Assembly: GCA_963710135.1 (NCBI GenBank)
Contig: CAVPYY010000003.1
Coordinates: forward strand, 186,001 to 250,000
Reading direction: 5' to 3'
Source: SG8-30 sp963710135
GTDB lineage: Bacteria > Pseudomonadota > Gammaproteobacteria > Steroidobacterales > Steroidobacteraceae
Length of the DNA stretch: 64,000 nucleotides
Positions 35,577 to 44,151 of the stretch are shown one piece after another. Made by a program: the position numbers and the translations under genes. Within the stretch, counting starts at the first letter, position 1. Each line of letters begins with the position of its first letter. The notes beneath the pieces were generated by a model. The model saw nothing but the letters and a program-made list of their open reading frames with translations. It had not been told where the DNA came from and did not search any database.

Positions 35577-36430
35577 ACGGCGGCGCCTCAGCCCACCACT
35601 CGTCGATCGCCTTCGTCGGCGGCGGCCACATGGCGCGCGCCCTGATCGGCGGCCTGCTCGCCTCGGGCTGGCCGGTGTCGTCACTGCGGGTGTCCGATCC
35701 CGACGCCGGCCAGCGCGCCGCGCTCGAGCGCGACTTCCCCAGCCTCGGCGTCCACTCGAGCAATGCCGCGGCCGTCGCCGGCGCGGCCTCGTGGGTGCTC
35801 GCGGTGAAGCCACAGCAGCTCGCGGGCGTCGCGCAGGACCTGGCCGCCCAGGCCCGGGCGGAGCGGCCGTTGGTGGTGTCGATCGCCGCCGGCGTGCGCG
35901 CCGGCGACCTCGGCCGCTGGCTCGGACCGGGCGTGCCCCTGGTACGCTGCATGCCGAATCGCCCCGCGCTGATCCGCGCCGGCATCACGGGACTGTACGC
36001 GCCCCCCGAGGTCGGCCCAGCCCACCGCGAGCAGGCCGCCCGCATCCTCGCGGCGGTCGGCGAGGTGGCGTGGCTGGAAGACGAAGGCGACCTGGACGCC
36101 GTCACGGCGCTGTCGGGCAGTGGGCCGGCCTACCTGTTCCTGTTGCTGGAGATGATGGAGTCCGCCGGCCGCGCCGAAGGACTGCCGGCCGGCACGGCGC
36201 GGCGCCTCGCGCTGGCGACCGTCGGCGGCGCGGCCAGGATGGCCGTGCAGCTGGGCGAGGATCCCAGCACCTTGCGCGAGCAGGTCACCTCGCGCGGCGG
36301 CACCACCGCGGCCGCCCTGCAGGTGCTCGAGCAGGCCGGTATCCGTGATACCTTTGCCCGCGCCATTCATGCCGGCCGGGTTCGATCCGAACAGCTGGCC
36401 GACGAACTGGGACACGGAGACACGGGCTGA
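35573..36430 (+). CDS. proC: Pyrroline-5-carboxylate reductase ProC
   Basis: The 285-residue enzyme carries out the last step of proline synthesis using NAD(P)H. The Rossmann start is IAFVGGGHMARALIGGLL. VLAVKPQQLAGV and PLVRCMPNRPALIRAGIT follow, and the C-terminal substrate helix has DAVTALSGSGPAYLFLLLE. The start overlaps the yggS stop. A TACAAT hexamer 6 bases before the ATG could act as an internal promoter. Confidence 0.94.
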   Translation: MNGGASAHHSSIAFVGGGHMARALIGGLLASGWPVSSLRVSDPDAGQRAALERDFPSLGVHSSNAAAVAGAASWVLAVKPQQLAGVAQDLAAQARAERPLVVSIAAGVRAGDLGRWLGPGVPLVRCMPNRPALIRAGITGLYAPPEVGPAHREQAARILAAVGEVAWLEDEGDLDAVTALSGSGPAYLFLLLEMMESAGRAEGLPAGTARRLALATVGGAARMAVQLGEDPSTLREQVTSRGGTTAAALQVLEQAGIRDTFARAIHAGRVRSEQLADELGHGDTG

Positions 36431-36433
36431 TTC

Positions 36434-36961
36434 ATGGATGCGCTGCTGTTCATCGTCGATTCCCTGCTGTCGATCGCCGTGTACCTGTTCCTCATCAGGC
36501 TGCTGCTGCAGCTGCTGCGCGGCGACTTCCGCAACCCGCTGTCCCAGGCGATCCTGCGCCTGACCAACTGGCTGGTGATGCCGCTCAGGCGTGTCCTGCC
36601 GCCGGTCGGCCGCGTCGACACGGCTTCGGTCGTGGCGGCGCTGCTGGTGCAGGTCGTCGCGATCGCCGCCGTGTTCACGATGGCCACGGGTGCCGGCATG
36701 CCGGTGCTGCCGCTGCTGATCGCGTCGGTGAAGGCCTTGCTGATCGCCACGATCCAGTTGTTCACCTTCGCCGTGTTCATCTATGCCCTGCTCTCGCTGA
36801 TCGCCCCCGGGACCTACAGCCCGGCCGTCGGGTTGCTGGCCTCGCTGTGCGAGCCGCTGCTCAGGCCGGTCCGGTCCATCCTGCCGGCCATTGCCGGGCT
36901 CGATTTCTCGCCGCTGGTCGTGATACTCGGCTTGCAGGCCCTCAAGATCCTCATCCAGTGA
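36434..36961 (+). CDS. YggT family inner-membrane protein
   Basis: The 175-residue membrane protein has two YggT repeats, each a pair of helices around a RxPLSQAILRLTNWLVMPLR-like stretch (residues ~30-55; weaker second copy ~125-150). Function is not defined; the family is linked to osmotic tolerance and division in some bacteria. It starts 3 bases after proC and overlaps the next gene by GTGA. Confidence 0.88.
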   Translation: MDALLFIVDSLLSIAVYLFLIRLLLQLLRGDFRNPLSQAILRLTNWLVMPLRRVLPPVGRVDTASVVAALLVQVVAIAAVFTMATGAGMPVLPLLIASVKALLIATIQLFTFAVFIYALLSLIAPGTYSPAVGLLASLCEPLLRPVRSILPAIAGLDFSPLVVILGLQALKILIQ

Positions 36962-37473
36962 GCGGCCTGTCGGCAGCCAACCCGCAGCGGCGCGCGCTGC
37001 GCGGCGTGTTGCTCGCCCCGCTGCTGATGACCGGCCTGCTGCTGGCGGGATGCGGTGGCGGGGGCAGCGTGCCGGTGGCGGCGCAACCCTCGACTGATCC
37101 CGGATTCGTCAGCGCCGGACTCTACGAGATGCGCTACGGCATCGTGCCCGCGCGCGACTTACCCCGTGAAGTTGCAACGGCTTACGGCATACAGCGCAGT
37201 CCCGGTCGAGTTGTGGTCAGCGTCTCGGTGCTGCGCCGCATGCCGGACGCGCCGCCCCGGGCGGTGCAGGCGACGGTCACCGGCAAGCAACGCAGCTTGC
37301 TCGGCGACACCAAGCCGCTCGACTTCCGGGAAGTGCCGGATGACACCAGCACGTCCTACATCGCCGAGTTCGAGGCGTCTGACCGCGAGCCCGTCGTGAT
37401 CGAATTGCAGGCGTCGCCAACGGATGCCGCCGTCGAGTTGCGCGCCCGGCTCACCCGCACCTTTGATCTTTGA
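36958..37473 (+). CDS. DUF4426 lipoprotein
   Basis: The 171-residue protein has a lipoprotein signal (LLMTGLLLAGC, Cys near residue 26). Its C-terminal part (YEMRYGIVPARDLPREVATAY, FREVPDDTSTSYIAEFEA) resembles DUF4426 proteins. In Pseudomonas such a protein lies near yggT with metX and metW between; those are missing here. Start GTG 36958 overlaps yggT. Function unknown. Confidence 0.72.
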   Translation: MSGLSAANPQRRALRGVLLAPLLMTGLLLAGCGGGGSVPVAAQPSTDPGFVSAGLYEMRYGIVPARDLPREVATAYGIQRSPGRVVVSVSVLRRMPDAPPRAVQATVTGKQRSLLGDTKPLDFREVPDDTSTSYIAEFEASDREPVVIELQASPTDAAVELRARLTRTFDL

Positions 37474-37609
37474 TGGCTGGGACCCCGAAAAAAATAGCAC
37501 CAATTGCGCTCAACCCTCTTATACCGCGGTTTTATTAGTGGTATCGTGCGCGCCGAATTAGATGAAGGCAGGAAGACACCTGCCAAGCCAACCCACAGGA
37601 GACAACCTA
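37474..37609 (+). promoter_or_regulatory. A/T-rich leader of the HU-like gene
   Basis: The stretch is markedly more A/T-rich than its surroundings (GAAAAAAATAGC; CGGTTTTATTAGTGGTATCG). It carries AGGAGA at 37597-37602, 8 bases before the ATG. A promoter is very likely here, but I cannot fix -35/-10 boxes. Confidence 0.4.
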
Positions 37610-37921
37610 ATGGCGAAAAAGAATGCGGCCCCGACCAAGTCGCAGATCATCACGACGATCGCCGAGCAGGCCGATCTGACCAAGAAGCAGGTCGCTGCGG
37701 TGTTCGATTCGCTGAATGGCGTGATGAAGAAGTCGTTGCGCGCCAACAGCACGTTCACGATGCCGGGCATCTGCAAGATGCGCGTCGTGAAGAAGCCGGC
37801 CACCAAGGCCCGTGAAGGCGTGAATCCCTTCACCGGCGAGAAGATGATGATCAAGGCGAAGCCGGCCTCGAAGAAGGTGCGCGTGCGCGCGCTCAAGCAG
37901 CTCAACGAGATGGTTGGCTGA
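37610..37921 (+). CDS. HU family DNA-binding protein
   Basis: The 103-residue protein is basic. Helical N-terminal half QIITTIAEQADLTKKQVAAV and beta-arm half VVKKPATKAREGVNPFTGEK fit the HU/IHF fold. The PATKAREGVNPFTGE arm belongs to the variant HU group with a short Lys-rich N-tail (MAKKNAAPTKSQ) rather than to classic HupA/HupB. It bends and compacts DNA. The start follows AGGAGA at good spacing. Followed by a strong terminator. Confidence 0.9.
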   Translation: MAKKNAAPTKSQIITTIAEQADLTKKQVAAVFDSLNGVMKKSLRANSTFTMPGICKMRVVKKPATKAREGVNPFTGEKMMIKAKPASKKVRVRALKQLNEMVG

Positions 37922-37944
37922 GCCGACTGTCCGCAGCTTTGCTG

Positions 37945-38604
37945 TTAACGGGGCGCCGCAGGGCGCCCCGTTTGTTTCAGCCACTCGGCAACCGACCGGC
38001 GCAGCCCGGAAATCCTGCCGTGAAAGAAATGATCGGCGCCGGGAAACAGCTCCATTGACGGAGCGGGCACGAGTTCTTCAGTCCACCGCCTTACGGACTC
38101 GTGATTGACGAGTTCGTCCGCATCACCCTGGACGATCAACCACGGGCAGACCGGCCTCTCGATGGTATCGAAGTCGAATCGCTGCACCGGCGGCGCCACC
38201 GTCACCAGCGCCTCGGCGCCGCGCTCGCGCGCCAGCCGGTAGGCGACGAAGCTGCCGAAGGAAAACCCGAGGGCCCACAGCCGCCCGGTCCCGGCCCGCG
38301 CCAACGCCCAGTCCGCCACAGCCAGCGCGTCGGCCGTCTCGCCGACCGCATCGTCGTAGGAGCCGGCACTGCCGCCGACGCCGCGGAAGTTGAAGCGGAT
38401 TGCGCTCGCTCCGCAGTCCATCGCGGCGCGGGCCAGTGCGTGCACCACCTTGTTCTGCATGGTGCCGCCGAACAGCGGATGCGGGTGGCAGCACACGGCG
38501 AACAGGCCAGGCACCGGCTCGGCGGGATGCTCGAGCAGGGCCTCGAGCGGACCCACCGGCCCCTCAATGAACAGCCGCTCGGCGGGAGGGTGGCGCTGGG
38601 TCAC
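37945..38604 (-). CDS. Alpha/beta hydrolase, dienelactone-hydrolase-like
   Basis: The 219-residue protein has the alpha/beta hydrolase triad: Ser in LGFSFGSFVAYRLA, Asp in VQGDADELVNHESV and His in FPGADHFFHGRIS. CCHPHPLFGGTMQNKVVHAL near residue 38 marks a widespread proteobacterial subgroup with no fixed substrate. No signal peptide. Its 3' end runs into the HU terminator, so that hairpin may serve both strands. Confidence 0.82.
   Translation of the reverse strand: MTQRHPPAERLFIEGPVGPLEALLEHPAEPVPGLFAVCCHPHPLFGGTMQNKVVHALARAAMDCGASAIRFNFRGVGGSAGSYDDAVGETADALAVADWALARAGTGRLWALGFSFGSFVAYRLARERGAEALVTVAPPVQRFDFDTIERPVCPWLIVQGDADELVNHESVRRWTEELVPAPSMELFPGADHFFHGRISGLRRSVAEWLKQTGRPAAPR
37949..37977 (+). 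terminator. Rho-independent terminator after the HU-like gene
   Basis: CGGGGCGCC pairs with GGCGCCCCG across a short loop, followed by TTTGTTT. It overlaps the last codons and stop of the convergent hydrolase gene (stop at 37945). Confidence 0.85.
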
Positions 38605-38647
38605 GACGGCTGACCGGCGAGCAACGGATACGACCCGGCCGCGCGAT

Positions 38648-39124
38648 TCACTTCGTGTCGGGGGTCAGCGTATTGGTGGCGACACCCAGCAGCTCGATCT
38701 CGAACACCAGTGTGGAGTTGGGGGGAATGCGGCCGCCCGCCATGGCGCGCGGGCCATAGGCGAGTTCCGGCGGGATCACCAGCCGCCGCAATCCACCTAC
38801 CCGCATGCCCAGCAGGCCGATCTCCCAGCCGCGTATCACCCGGCCGGAGCCCAGCATGAACTCCAGCGGCTGGCCACGATCGCGCGAGCTGTCGAACTTC
38901 TTGCCGCGAAAGCCGAGCGCGCTGGCATCGTACAGCCAGCCCGTGTAGTGCACCGCGACATTCACGCCGGAGCGCGCATCGACGCCGACCCCCGGGCGCA
39001 GGTCCTCGATCAACAGCTGCGGCCCCGGCACGGTGACCGGAACGGGCGGCACGACGGGCGGCTCCGCCGCCGCCGTCATCGCGAGCACGGCGGCCAGCGA
39101 TACCGCCAGGGCCCGGCCGCCCAT
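38648..39124 (-). CDS. FKBP-type peptidyl-prolyl isomerase, exported
   Basis: The 158-residue protein has a signal peptide (LAVSLAAVLAMTAAAE) and a single FKBP domain: VAVHYTGWLYDA, FDSSRDRGQPLEFMLGSGR, VIRGWEIGLLGM, AYGPRAMAGGRIPPNSTLV. It likely folds proteins in the periplasm. It starts 1 base after the msrB stop and probably shares its transcript. Confidence 0.9.
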   Translation of the reverse strand: MGGRALAVSLAAVLAMTAAAEPPVVPPVPVTVPGPQLLIEDLRPGVGVDARSGVNVAVHYTGWLYDASALGFRGKKFDSSRDRGQPLEFMLGSGRVIRGWEIGLLGMRVGGLRRLVIPPELAYGPRAMAGGRIPPNSTLVFEIELLGVATNTLTPDTK

Positions 39125-39125
39125 C

Positions 39126-39521
39126 CTAGGCGCCCTTCTTGAAGTCGAGCGACGCGGAATTGACGCAGTAGCGCAGCCCGCTCGGCTGTGGCCCGTCCTC
39201 GAAGACGTGGCCGAGGTGCGCTCCGCAGGCCGCGCACTGCACTTCGGTACGGACCATGCCGTGGCTGCTGTCGCGATGGGTGCTCACCCGGTCGCCGGCG
39301 AGCGGCAGCCAGAACGACGGCCAGCCCGATCCCGATTCGTACTTGGTGTCGGAGGCGAACAGTTCCTGACCGCAGCAGACGCAGGAGTACACGCCATGCT
39401 GATCGTGATGGTAGTAGCGCCCGGTGAAGGCGCGCTCGGTGCCCTTCTCCTGCGTGATGTGGTACTGCTCCGGCGTCAGGCGGGCCTTCAGGTCGTCGCC
39501 ACTTGGGTTCTGCTTGGCCAT
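39126..39521 (-). CDS. msrB: Peptide-methionine (R)-S-oxide reductase MsrB
   Basis: The 131-residue repair enzyme reduces methionine-R-sulfoxide. Zinc is held by two CxxC pairs (CVCCGQ and CAACGAH). The catalytic Cys lies in LRYCVNSASLDF near the C-terminus. GSGWPSFWLPL is the usual pocket. ATG 39521 has GGAGAGG just upstream. No msrA is fused or adjacent. Confidence 0.95.
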   Translation of the reverse strand: MAKQNPSGDDLKARLTPEQYHITQEKGTERAFTGRYYHHDQHGVYSCVCCGQELFASDTKYESGSGWPSFWLPLAGDRVSTHRDSSHGMVRTEVQCAACGAHLGHVFEDGPQPSGLRYCVNSASLDFKKGA

Positions 39522-39561
39522 ATCCTCTCCTGATGACACATCCGGGCGCGGCAGTATAGCG

Positions 39562-41466
39562 TCAAGGCAGCACGATCCCGGCGGGCCGGTCGTCGTGGCG
39601 GCCTTCGACCAGGCGATTGATGCGGCGAACGAACTCGCCGGGGTTCTCCGGCACGGCGCCCTCCGCCAGCAGCGCCTCGCCGTGCAGCAGGTGGGAGAGA
39701 TCGTCGAAGGCCGGGCCATCCGGCAGGTCCTCGAGACGCTTCACCATGGCATGCGACGGATTGAGCTCGAGCCAGGGCCGCGACGGCGGGACGGTCTGGC
39801 CCGCCGCCTCGAGCAGTCGCCGCAACTGCGGCCCGAGATCGTGTTCCTCGCGCACCAGGCAGGAGGGCGACTCGGACAACCGTTCGCTGGCACGCACGCC
39901 CGCGACCCGCTCGCCGAGCGCCGCCGCCACGCGCTTGGCGAGCGCGTCCAGGGCCGAGCCCGCCACCTGCGCCGCCTTGCGCTCCGCCTCCGGAATGACG
40001 CCCTGCAGGTCGATCGCGCCGCGGGCGACGTCGCGCAGCTGATGCCCGTCGTACTCGCCCAGGTGCCCGACCATCCACTCGTCGATGCGATCGGTCAGCA
40101 GCAAGGCCTCCACGCCGTGGGCGCGCAGCGCCTCGAGGTGCGGGCTGGAGCGGGCCGCGGCGAGGTTCTCCGCGACCACGTAGTAGATGTGGGTCTGGCC
40201 CGGCTTCATGCGGCCGACGTACGCCGCCAGCGACTGGTCTGCCGCGTCGCCCTCGGACCCGGTGGTAGCGAAGCGCAGCAAGGCCGCGATCCGCTCGCGA
40301 TTGCCCGGGTCCTCGGCGAGGCCTTCCTTCAGCACCGTGCCGAATTCACGCCAGAACTCCGCGTAGCGGGCCGGCTCATCGGCGGCCAGCCTGCTCAGCA
40401 TGTCCAGGACGCGACGCGTGATGGCGCCGCGGATGGCCTCGACCTCGCCGTCCTCCTGCAGCAGCTCGCGCGACACGTTGAGCGGCAGGTCGCTGGAATC
40501 GACCACACCCTTCACGAAGCGGAGATAGGACGGCAGGAACTGCTCGGCGTCATCGAGTATGAAGACGCGGCGCACGTACAGCTTCAGGCCACGCGGCGCG
40601 TCGCGGTTGTACAGATCGAACGGTGCGCTGGCGGGAACGTACAGCAGCGAGGTGTATTCGCGGCGACCCTCCACCCGGTGGTGGCTCCAGGCCAGCGGCG
40701 CGCCGGAGTCGTGCGACACGTGCCGGTAGAACTCGCGGTACTCCTCGTCCGTGATTTCCTGCTTGGCGCGCGTCCAGAGGGCCTGGGCCTGATTGACCCG
40801 GTCGTAATCGCCCTTGTCGCCGTCGGGCCGCAGCAGGACCGGAAACGCGATGTGATCGGAATACTTGCGCACCAGCTGGCGCAGCTGAAAGGCGTCCGCG
40901 AACTTGGCCGCGTCCTCCTTGAGGTGCAGTACCACGCGCGTGCCGTGCTCGGGCAGCTCGACCGACTCGACCGTGAATTCCCCGGTTCCCTCCGAGGCCC
41001 AGTGCACGCCGGAAGCGGCCGGCGACCCCGCCTTGCGCGAGAAGACCTCGACCCGGCTCGCGACGATGAACGAGGAGTAGAAGCCCACGCCGAACTGTCC
41101 GATCAGCTGGCTGTCGCGCTGGGCGTCGCCGGTCAGGCGGGAGAAGAACTCGGCGGTCCCGGAGCGCGCGATCGTGCCGAGGTGCTCGATCGCCTCGTCC
41201 CGCGTCATGCCGATGCCGGTATCCGTGATGCTGAGGGTGCGCGCCGCGGAATCGAAGTCGATGCGGATCTCCAGGGTTCCCGCGACTGTCGCCAGGGTGT
41301 CGTCGCCGAGCGCGGCAAAGCGGAGCTTGTCGCAGGCGTCGGAGGCGTTGGAGATGAGTTCGCGGAGAAAGATTTCGCGATGGCTGTACAGGGAGTGGAT
41401 CATCAGCTTGAGCAGCTGGCGAACCTCGGCCTGGAAGCCACGCGTCTCGACGGTGCTGGCAGTCAT
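39562..41466 (-). CDS. htpG: Molecular chaperone HtpG (Hsp90)
   Basis: The 634-residue chaperone is of normal bacterial length. The N-terminal ATPase has REIFLRELISNASDACDKL, ITDTGIGMTRDEAIEHLG and GQFGVGFYSSFIVAS. The middle domain includes VFILDDAEQFLPSYLRFVKG and SSDLPLNVSRELLQ. I start at ATG 41466 (MTASTVETRGFQAE). It is divergent from the ParA-like gene with a 156-base gap. Confidence 0.96.
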   Translation of the reverse strand: MTASTVETRGFQAEVRQLLKLMIHSLYSHREIFLRELISNASDACDKLRFAALGDDTLATVAGTLEIRIDFDSAARTLSITDTGIGMTRDEAIEHLGTIARSGTAEFFSRLTGDAQRDSQLIGQFGVGFYSSFIVASRVEVFSRKAGSPAASGVHWASEGTGEFTVESVELPEHGTRVVLHLKEDAAKFADAFQLRQLVRKYSDHIAFPVLLRPDGDKGDYDRVNQAQALWTRAKQEITDEEYREFYRHVSHDSGAPLAWSHHRVEGRREYTSLLYVPASAPFDLYNRDAPRGLKLYVRRVFILDDAEQFLPSYLRFVKGVVDSSDLPLNVSRELLQEDGEVEAIRGAITRRVLDMLSRLAADEPARYAEFWREFGTVLKEGLAEDPGNRERIAALLRFATTGSEGDAADQSLAAYVGRMKPGQTHIYYVVAENLAAARSSPHLEALRAHGVEALLLTDRIDEWMVGHLGEYDGHQLRDVARGAIDLQGVIPEAERKAAQVAGSALDALAKRVAAALGERVAGVRASERLSESPSCLVREEHDLGPQLRRLLEAAGQTVPPSRPWLELNPSHAMVKRLEDLPDGPAFDDLSHLLHGEALLAEGAVPENPGEFVRRINRLVEGRHDDRPAGIVLP

Positions 41467-41622
41467 GCGCAAATCTCCAATGGCAGGATGCCCCGGGGCC
41501 GTCGCGTCCGGCCACCGGGCGGGAGCCGGATGGGGACCCGATCGCAGGTTTTCAAGTGCCGCTGTTGCGGCGCATGGCACCGGCATCGTAGTCTGCCGGC
41601 GTCCCGATCAAGGAAGGGTGCG

Positions 41623-42306
41623 ATGCGGCGTATCGTCGTGCTGAACCCGAAGGGCGGATCCGGCAAGACCACCCTCGCGACCAATCTTGCGGCCTATTAT
41701 GCCTCGCGCAGCCTGGCGACGACCCTCATCGACTTCGATCCACAGGGCTCGAGCAGTCGCTGGCTGAAGATCAGGCCCGCCACCGCCGGCCCCATCAACG
41801 GCATCGATGCCTTCGACCGCAACGCCGGCGTGACCCGCAGCTTCCAGCTGCGGGTGCCCCCCGGCACCGCCAGGATCGTGGTGGACACCCCAGCGGCCGT
41901 CGAACCGCAGCGCTTCACCGAGTTCACGCACAATGCCGACGCCGTGCTGATCCCGGTCCTGCCGTCACAGATCGACATCCATGCCTGCACGCGGACGGTG
42001 CAGCACCTGTTGATCACCGCCAAGCTGAAGCGACGCGAGAACCGCATCGGCGTGGTGGCCAATCGCGTCCGCTTCAACACGCTGGTGTTCCGCTCGCTGA
42101 TGCGCTTCCTGCAGTCGCTCGACATCCCCATCATCGCCACGCTACGCGATGCGCAGACCTACATGCGGACTGCGGAGACCGGGCTGGGTCTGCACGAGAT
42201 GCGCGCCCGGGCCGTCATGACGGACGTGGAGCAGTGGGCGCCGCTGGTGAACTGGATCGAGACGCGGGACGCGACGGTCGAATCAGGAACGAGCGTGACG
42301 GCCTAG
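41623..42306 (+). CDS. Orphan ParA-family ATPase
   Basis: The 227-residue protein has a deviant Walker A, LNPKGGSGKTTLATNLAAYY, and a second site LIDFDPQGSSSRWL. PAAVEPQRF carries the switch region. The signature Lys at KGG is kept, so it should dimerise on ATP and bind DNA or another surface. No parB lies beside it. Such orphan ParA/MinD-like ATPases position varied cargo. The long upstream open frame is antisense to htpG and is not coding. Confidence 0.82.
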   Translation: MRRIVVLNPKGGSGKTTLATNLAAYYASRSLATTLIDFDPQGSSSRWLKIRPATAGPINGIDAFDRNAGVTRSFQLRVPPGTARIVVDTPAAVEPQRFTEFTHNADAVLIPVLPSQIDIHACTRTVQHLLITAKLKRRENRIGVVANRVRFNTLVFRSLMRFLQSLDIPIIATLRDAQTYMRTAETGLGLHEMRARAVMTDVEQWAPLVNWIETRDATVESGTSVTA

Positions 42307-42396
42307 CGGCCGGCCGTCGGGCCACAGCCCGAGGCGGTGACGCAGCGACGCCATCAGGTCGTCGAACTCGTCCAGCCATTGCATGACCCGTTCCAT
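42283..42396 (-). CDS. Possible 37-residue protein
   Basis: A short frame (MERVMQWLDEFDDLMASLR, then a basic tail) has GAGGA 8 bases before ATG 42396, just after the stop of the 72-residue gene upstream. It overlaps the 3' end of the ParA gene on the other strand. Amphipathic and acidic at the N-terminus. I know no relative. The RBS and the abutting stop are the only support. Confidence 0.35.
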   Translation of the reverse strand: MERVMQWLDEFDDLMASLRHRLGLWPDGRPLGRHARS

Positions 42397-42407
42397 GCCG
42401 TCGATCC

Positions 42408-42626
42408 TCAGCCCTTGGTGCTGTCGTCGTCGGCCGACGCGTCCTTGTCGTCGTCCCAGGCGTGCTTCATTTCCTCGGCCCAGGACTTGTAGTTCGAGTA
42501 ATTGAACAACTTGCGCGAGATCGCGCCATGGCGATTCGGCAGCGGCGGACGTACCAGCCAGCGGCCCGATTGCTCGATGCGAGCCGGGTCAGGCAGGGGC
42601 AAGCCGGAAATCTTCGGGTCAGCCAT
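42408..42626 (-). CDS. Small uncharacterised protein (72 residues)
   Basis: The frame ISGLPLPDPARIEQSGRWLV to a very acidic tail (DDDKDASADDDSTKG) is open from ATG 42626, with ATG 42656 as a longer choice. NRHGAISRKLFNYSNYKSW in the middle looks protein-like rather than random. No membrane segment or signal. Function unknown; neighbours give no clue. Confidence 0.55.
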   Translation of the reverse strand: MADPKISGLPLPDPARIEQSGRWLVRPPLPNRHGAISRKLFNYSNYKSWAEEMKHAWDDDKDASADDDSTKG

Positions 42627-42750
42627 CGCGTCCAGGTCCGCCAGGAACAGGTGCACTGGACGTTACGCCCCGCTTCGGCAGGCAAACAGGAACTGGATCA
42701 CAGGGCCGCGGGCCGCGGCACGCCACTGTTAAATCAGGGCGCGAAATCGC

Positions 42751-44151
42751 TCACGCGACGATGCGATAGCAGGGGCGATACTCGCCCAGGAGCTTCATCC
42801 GCCGTTGCGCGACGAATGCCTGCAGCAGGTCGTCGAGGGGCTTGGCGATCTCGGGATCGCCGTGGATCTCGAACGGACCGTCGCGCTCGATCAGCCTGAG
42901 GCCGTGCTCCTTGACGTTGCCGGCGACGATGCCCGAGAACGCCCGCCTGAGATTCGCGGCGAGCTCGTGCGCCGGCAGGTCGCGCGAGATCACCAGCGAT
43001 GACATCGACTGGTGGTTGACCTCGAACGGATGCTGGAAGGCCGGCGGGATCTTCAGCAGCCAGTTGAAGTTGTAGGCGTCGCCGGCACGGCGGCGGCGGC
43101 GGCGCACGGCGTCGAGCCCGCGGCGCATCTCCCTGGCAACTTCCGGCGGATCGCCGACGATGATGCGGTAGCGCTTCTGCGCCTCGGGTCCTACCGTCAG
43201 CCCGATGAAGCGATCCAGCTGTTCGAAATAGGCCTTGCTCTGCGCGGGCCCGGTGAACACGACCGGCAGCGGCTGATCGGCGTTGGCGGGATCCAGCAGG
43301 ATGCCGAGCAGGTAGAGGATCTCCTCGGCGGTCCCCGCGCCGCCCGGAAAGACGACGATGCCGTGACCAAGGCGGACGAACGCCTCGAGGCGCTTTTCGA
43401 TGTCTGGCAGGATGACCAGCTGGTTGACGATCGGATTCGGCGGCTCCGCGGCAATGATGCCCGGCTCCGTCAGGCCGATATAGCGACCGTCGCGGATGCG
43501 CTGCTTGGCGTGGCCGATGGTGGCCCCTTTCATCGGCCCCTTCATGGCACCCGGGCCGCAGCCGGTGCAGATGTCCATGCCGCGCAGACCCAGGTCGTAG
43601 CCGACCTTCTTGGTGTAGTCGTACTCGTGGCGCGGAATCGAATGACCGCCCCAGCAGACGACCAGGTCCGGCCCGCCCTTGTGGTCCAGCGCGCGGGCGT
43701 TGCGCAGGATGCAGAACACGGCGTTGGTGATGCTGGCGGCGTCGTTGAGATCGAAACGCGGCACGACCTCGTTGTGCGTGTAGACGATGTCGCGCAGCAC
43801 GGAGAACAGGTGCTCCTTCACCCCGCGGATCATGGTCCCGTCGACGAAGGCACTGCCCGGCGCGTGACGCATCTCCAGTTTGATGCCCCACGGCTGGCGG
43901 ACCAGGCGCAGGTCGAAATCCTTGAAGGCCTCGAAAATGACGCGGGCGTCGTCGATCTGGGTGCCCGAGTTGAGCACGGCCAGCGCGCACTGCCTGAACA
44001 GCGGATAGAGGCCGCCCTGGCCACGGTCCAGCAGTTTGTCCACCTCCTGCTGGGAGAGGTTCTCGAGCATCCCTTTCGGCGCGACCTTGGCGTGCACCAC
44101 GGCCGCGAGCTCGAGACTGCTGGTCGTGCCGTCGGCAACGGAATCGTTCAA
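42751..44151 (-). CDS. ppnN: Pyrimidine/purine nucleotide 5'-monophosphate nucleosidase PpnN
   Basis: The 466-residue protein is of the YgdH/PpnN type, a LOG-family enzyme that splits nucleoside monophosphates into base and ribose 5-phosphate. It keeps the LOG motif VVFPGGAGTAEEILYLLG and GMDICTGCGPGAMKGPMKG. The long N-domain starts with ENLSQQEVDKLLDRGQGGLY. I start at TTG 44151, whose TTGA overlaps the stop of the upstream gene; ATG 44193 is in frame but lies deep in that gene. In E. coli PpnN responds to (p)ppGpp; here that is inferred. Confidence 0.88.
   Translation of the reverse strand: MNDSVADGTTSSLELAAVVHAKVAPKGMLENLSQQEVDKLLDRGQGGLYPLFRQCALAVLNSGTQIDDARVIFEAFKDFDLRLVRQPWGIKLEMRHAPGSAFVDGTMIRGVKEHLFSVLRDIVYTHNEVVPRFDLNDAASITNAVFCILRNARALDHKGGPDLVVCWGGHSIPRHEYDYTKKVGYDLGLRGMDICTGCGPGAMKGPMKGATIGHAKQRIRDGRYIGLTEPGIIAAEPPNPIVNQLVILPDIEKRLEAFVRLGHGIVVFPGGAGTAEEILYLLGILLDPANADQPLPVVFTGPAQSKAYFEQLDRFIGLTVGPEAQKRYRIIVGDPPEVAREMRRGLDAVRRRRRRAGDAYNFNWLLKIPPAFQHPFEVNHQSMSSLVISRDLPAHELAANLRRAFSGIVAGNVKEHGLRLIERDGPFEIHGDPEIAKPLDDLLQAFVAQRRMKLLGEYRPCYRIVA

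Noticed and set aside
39424..41622. Long N-terminal extension of the ParA gene
   Set aside because: The part before 41623 is antisense to msrB and htpG; a normal ParA start with the Walker A motif lies at 41623.
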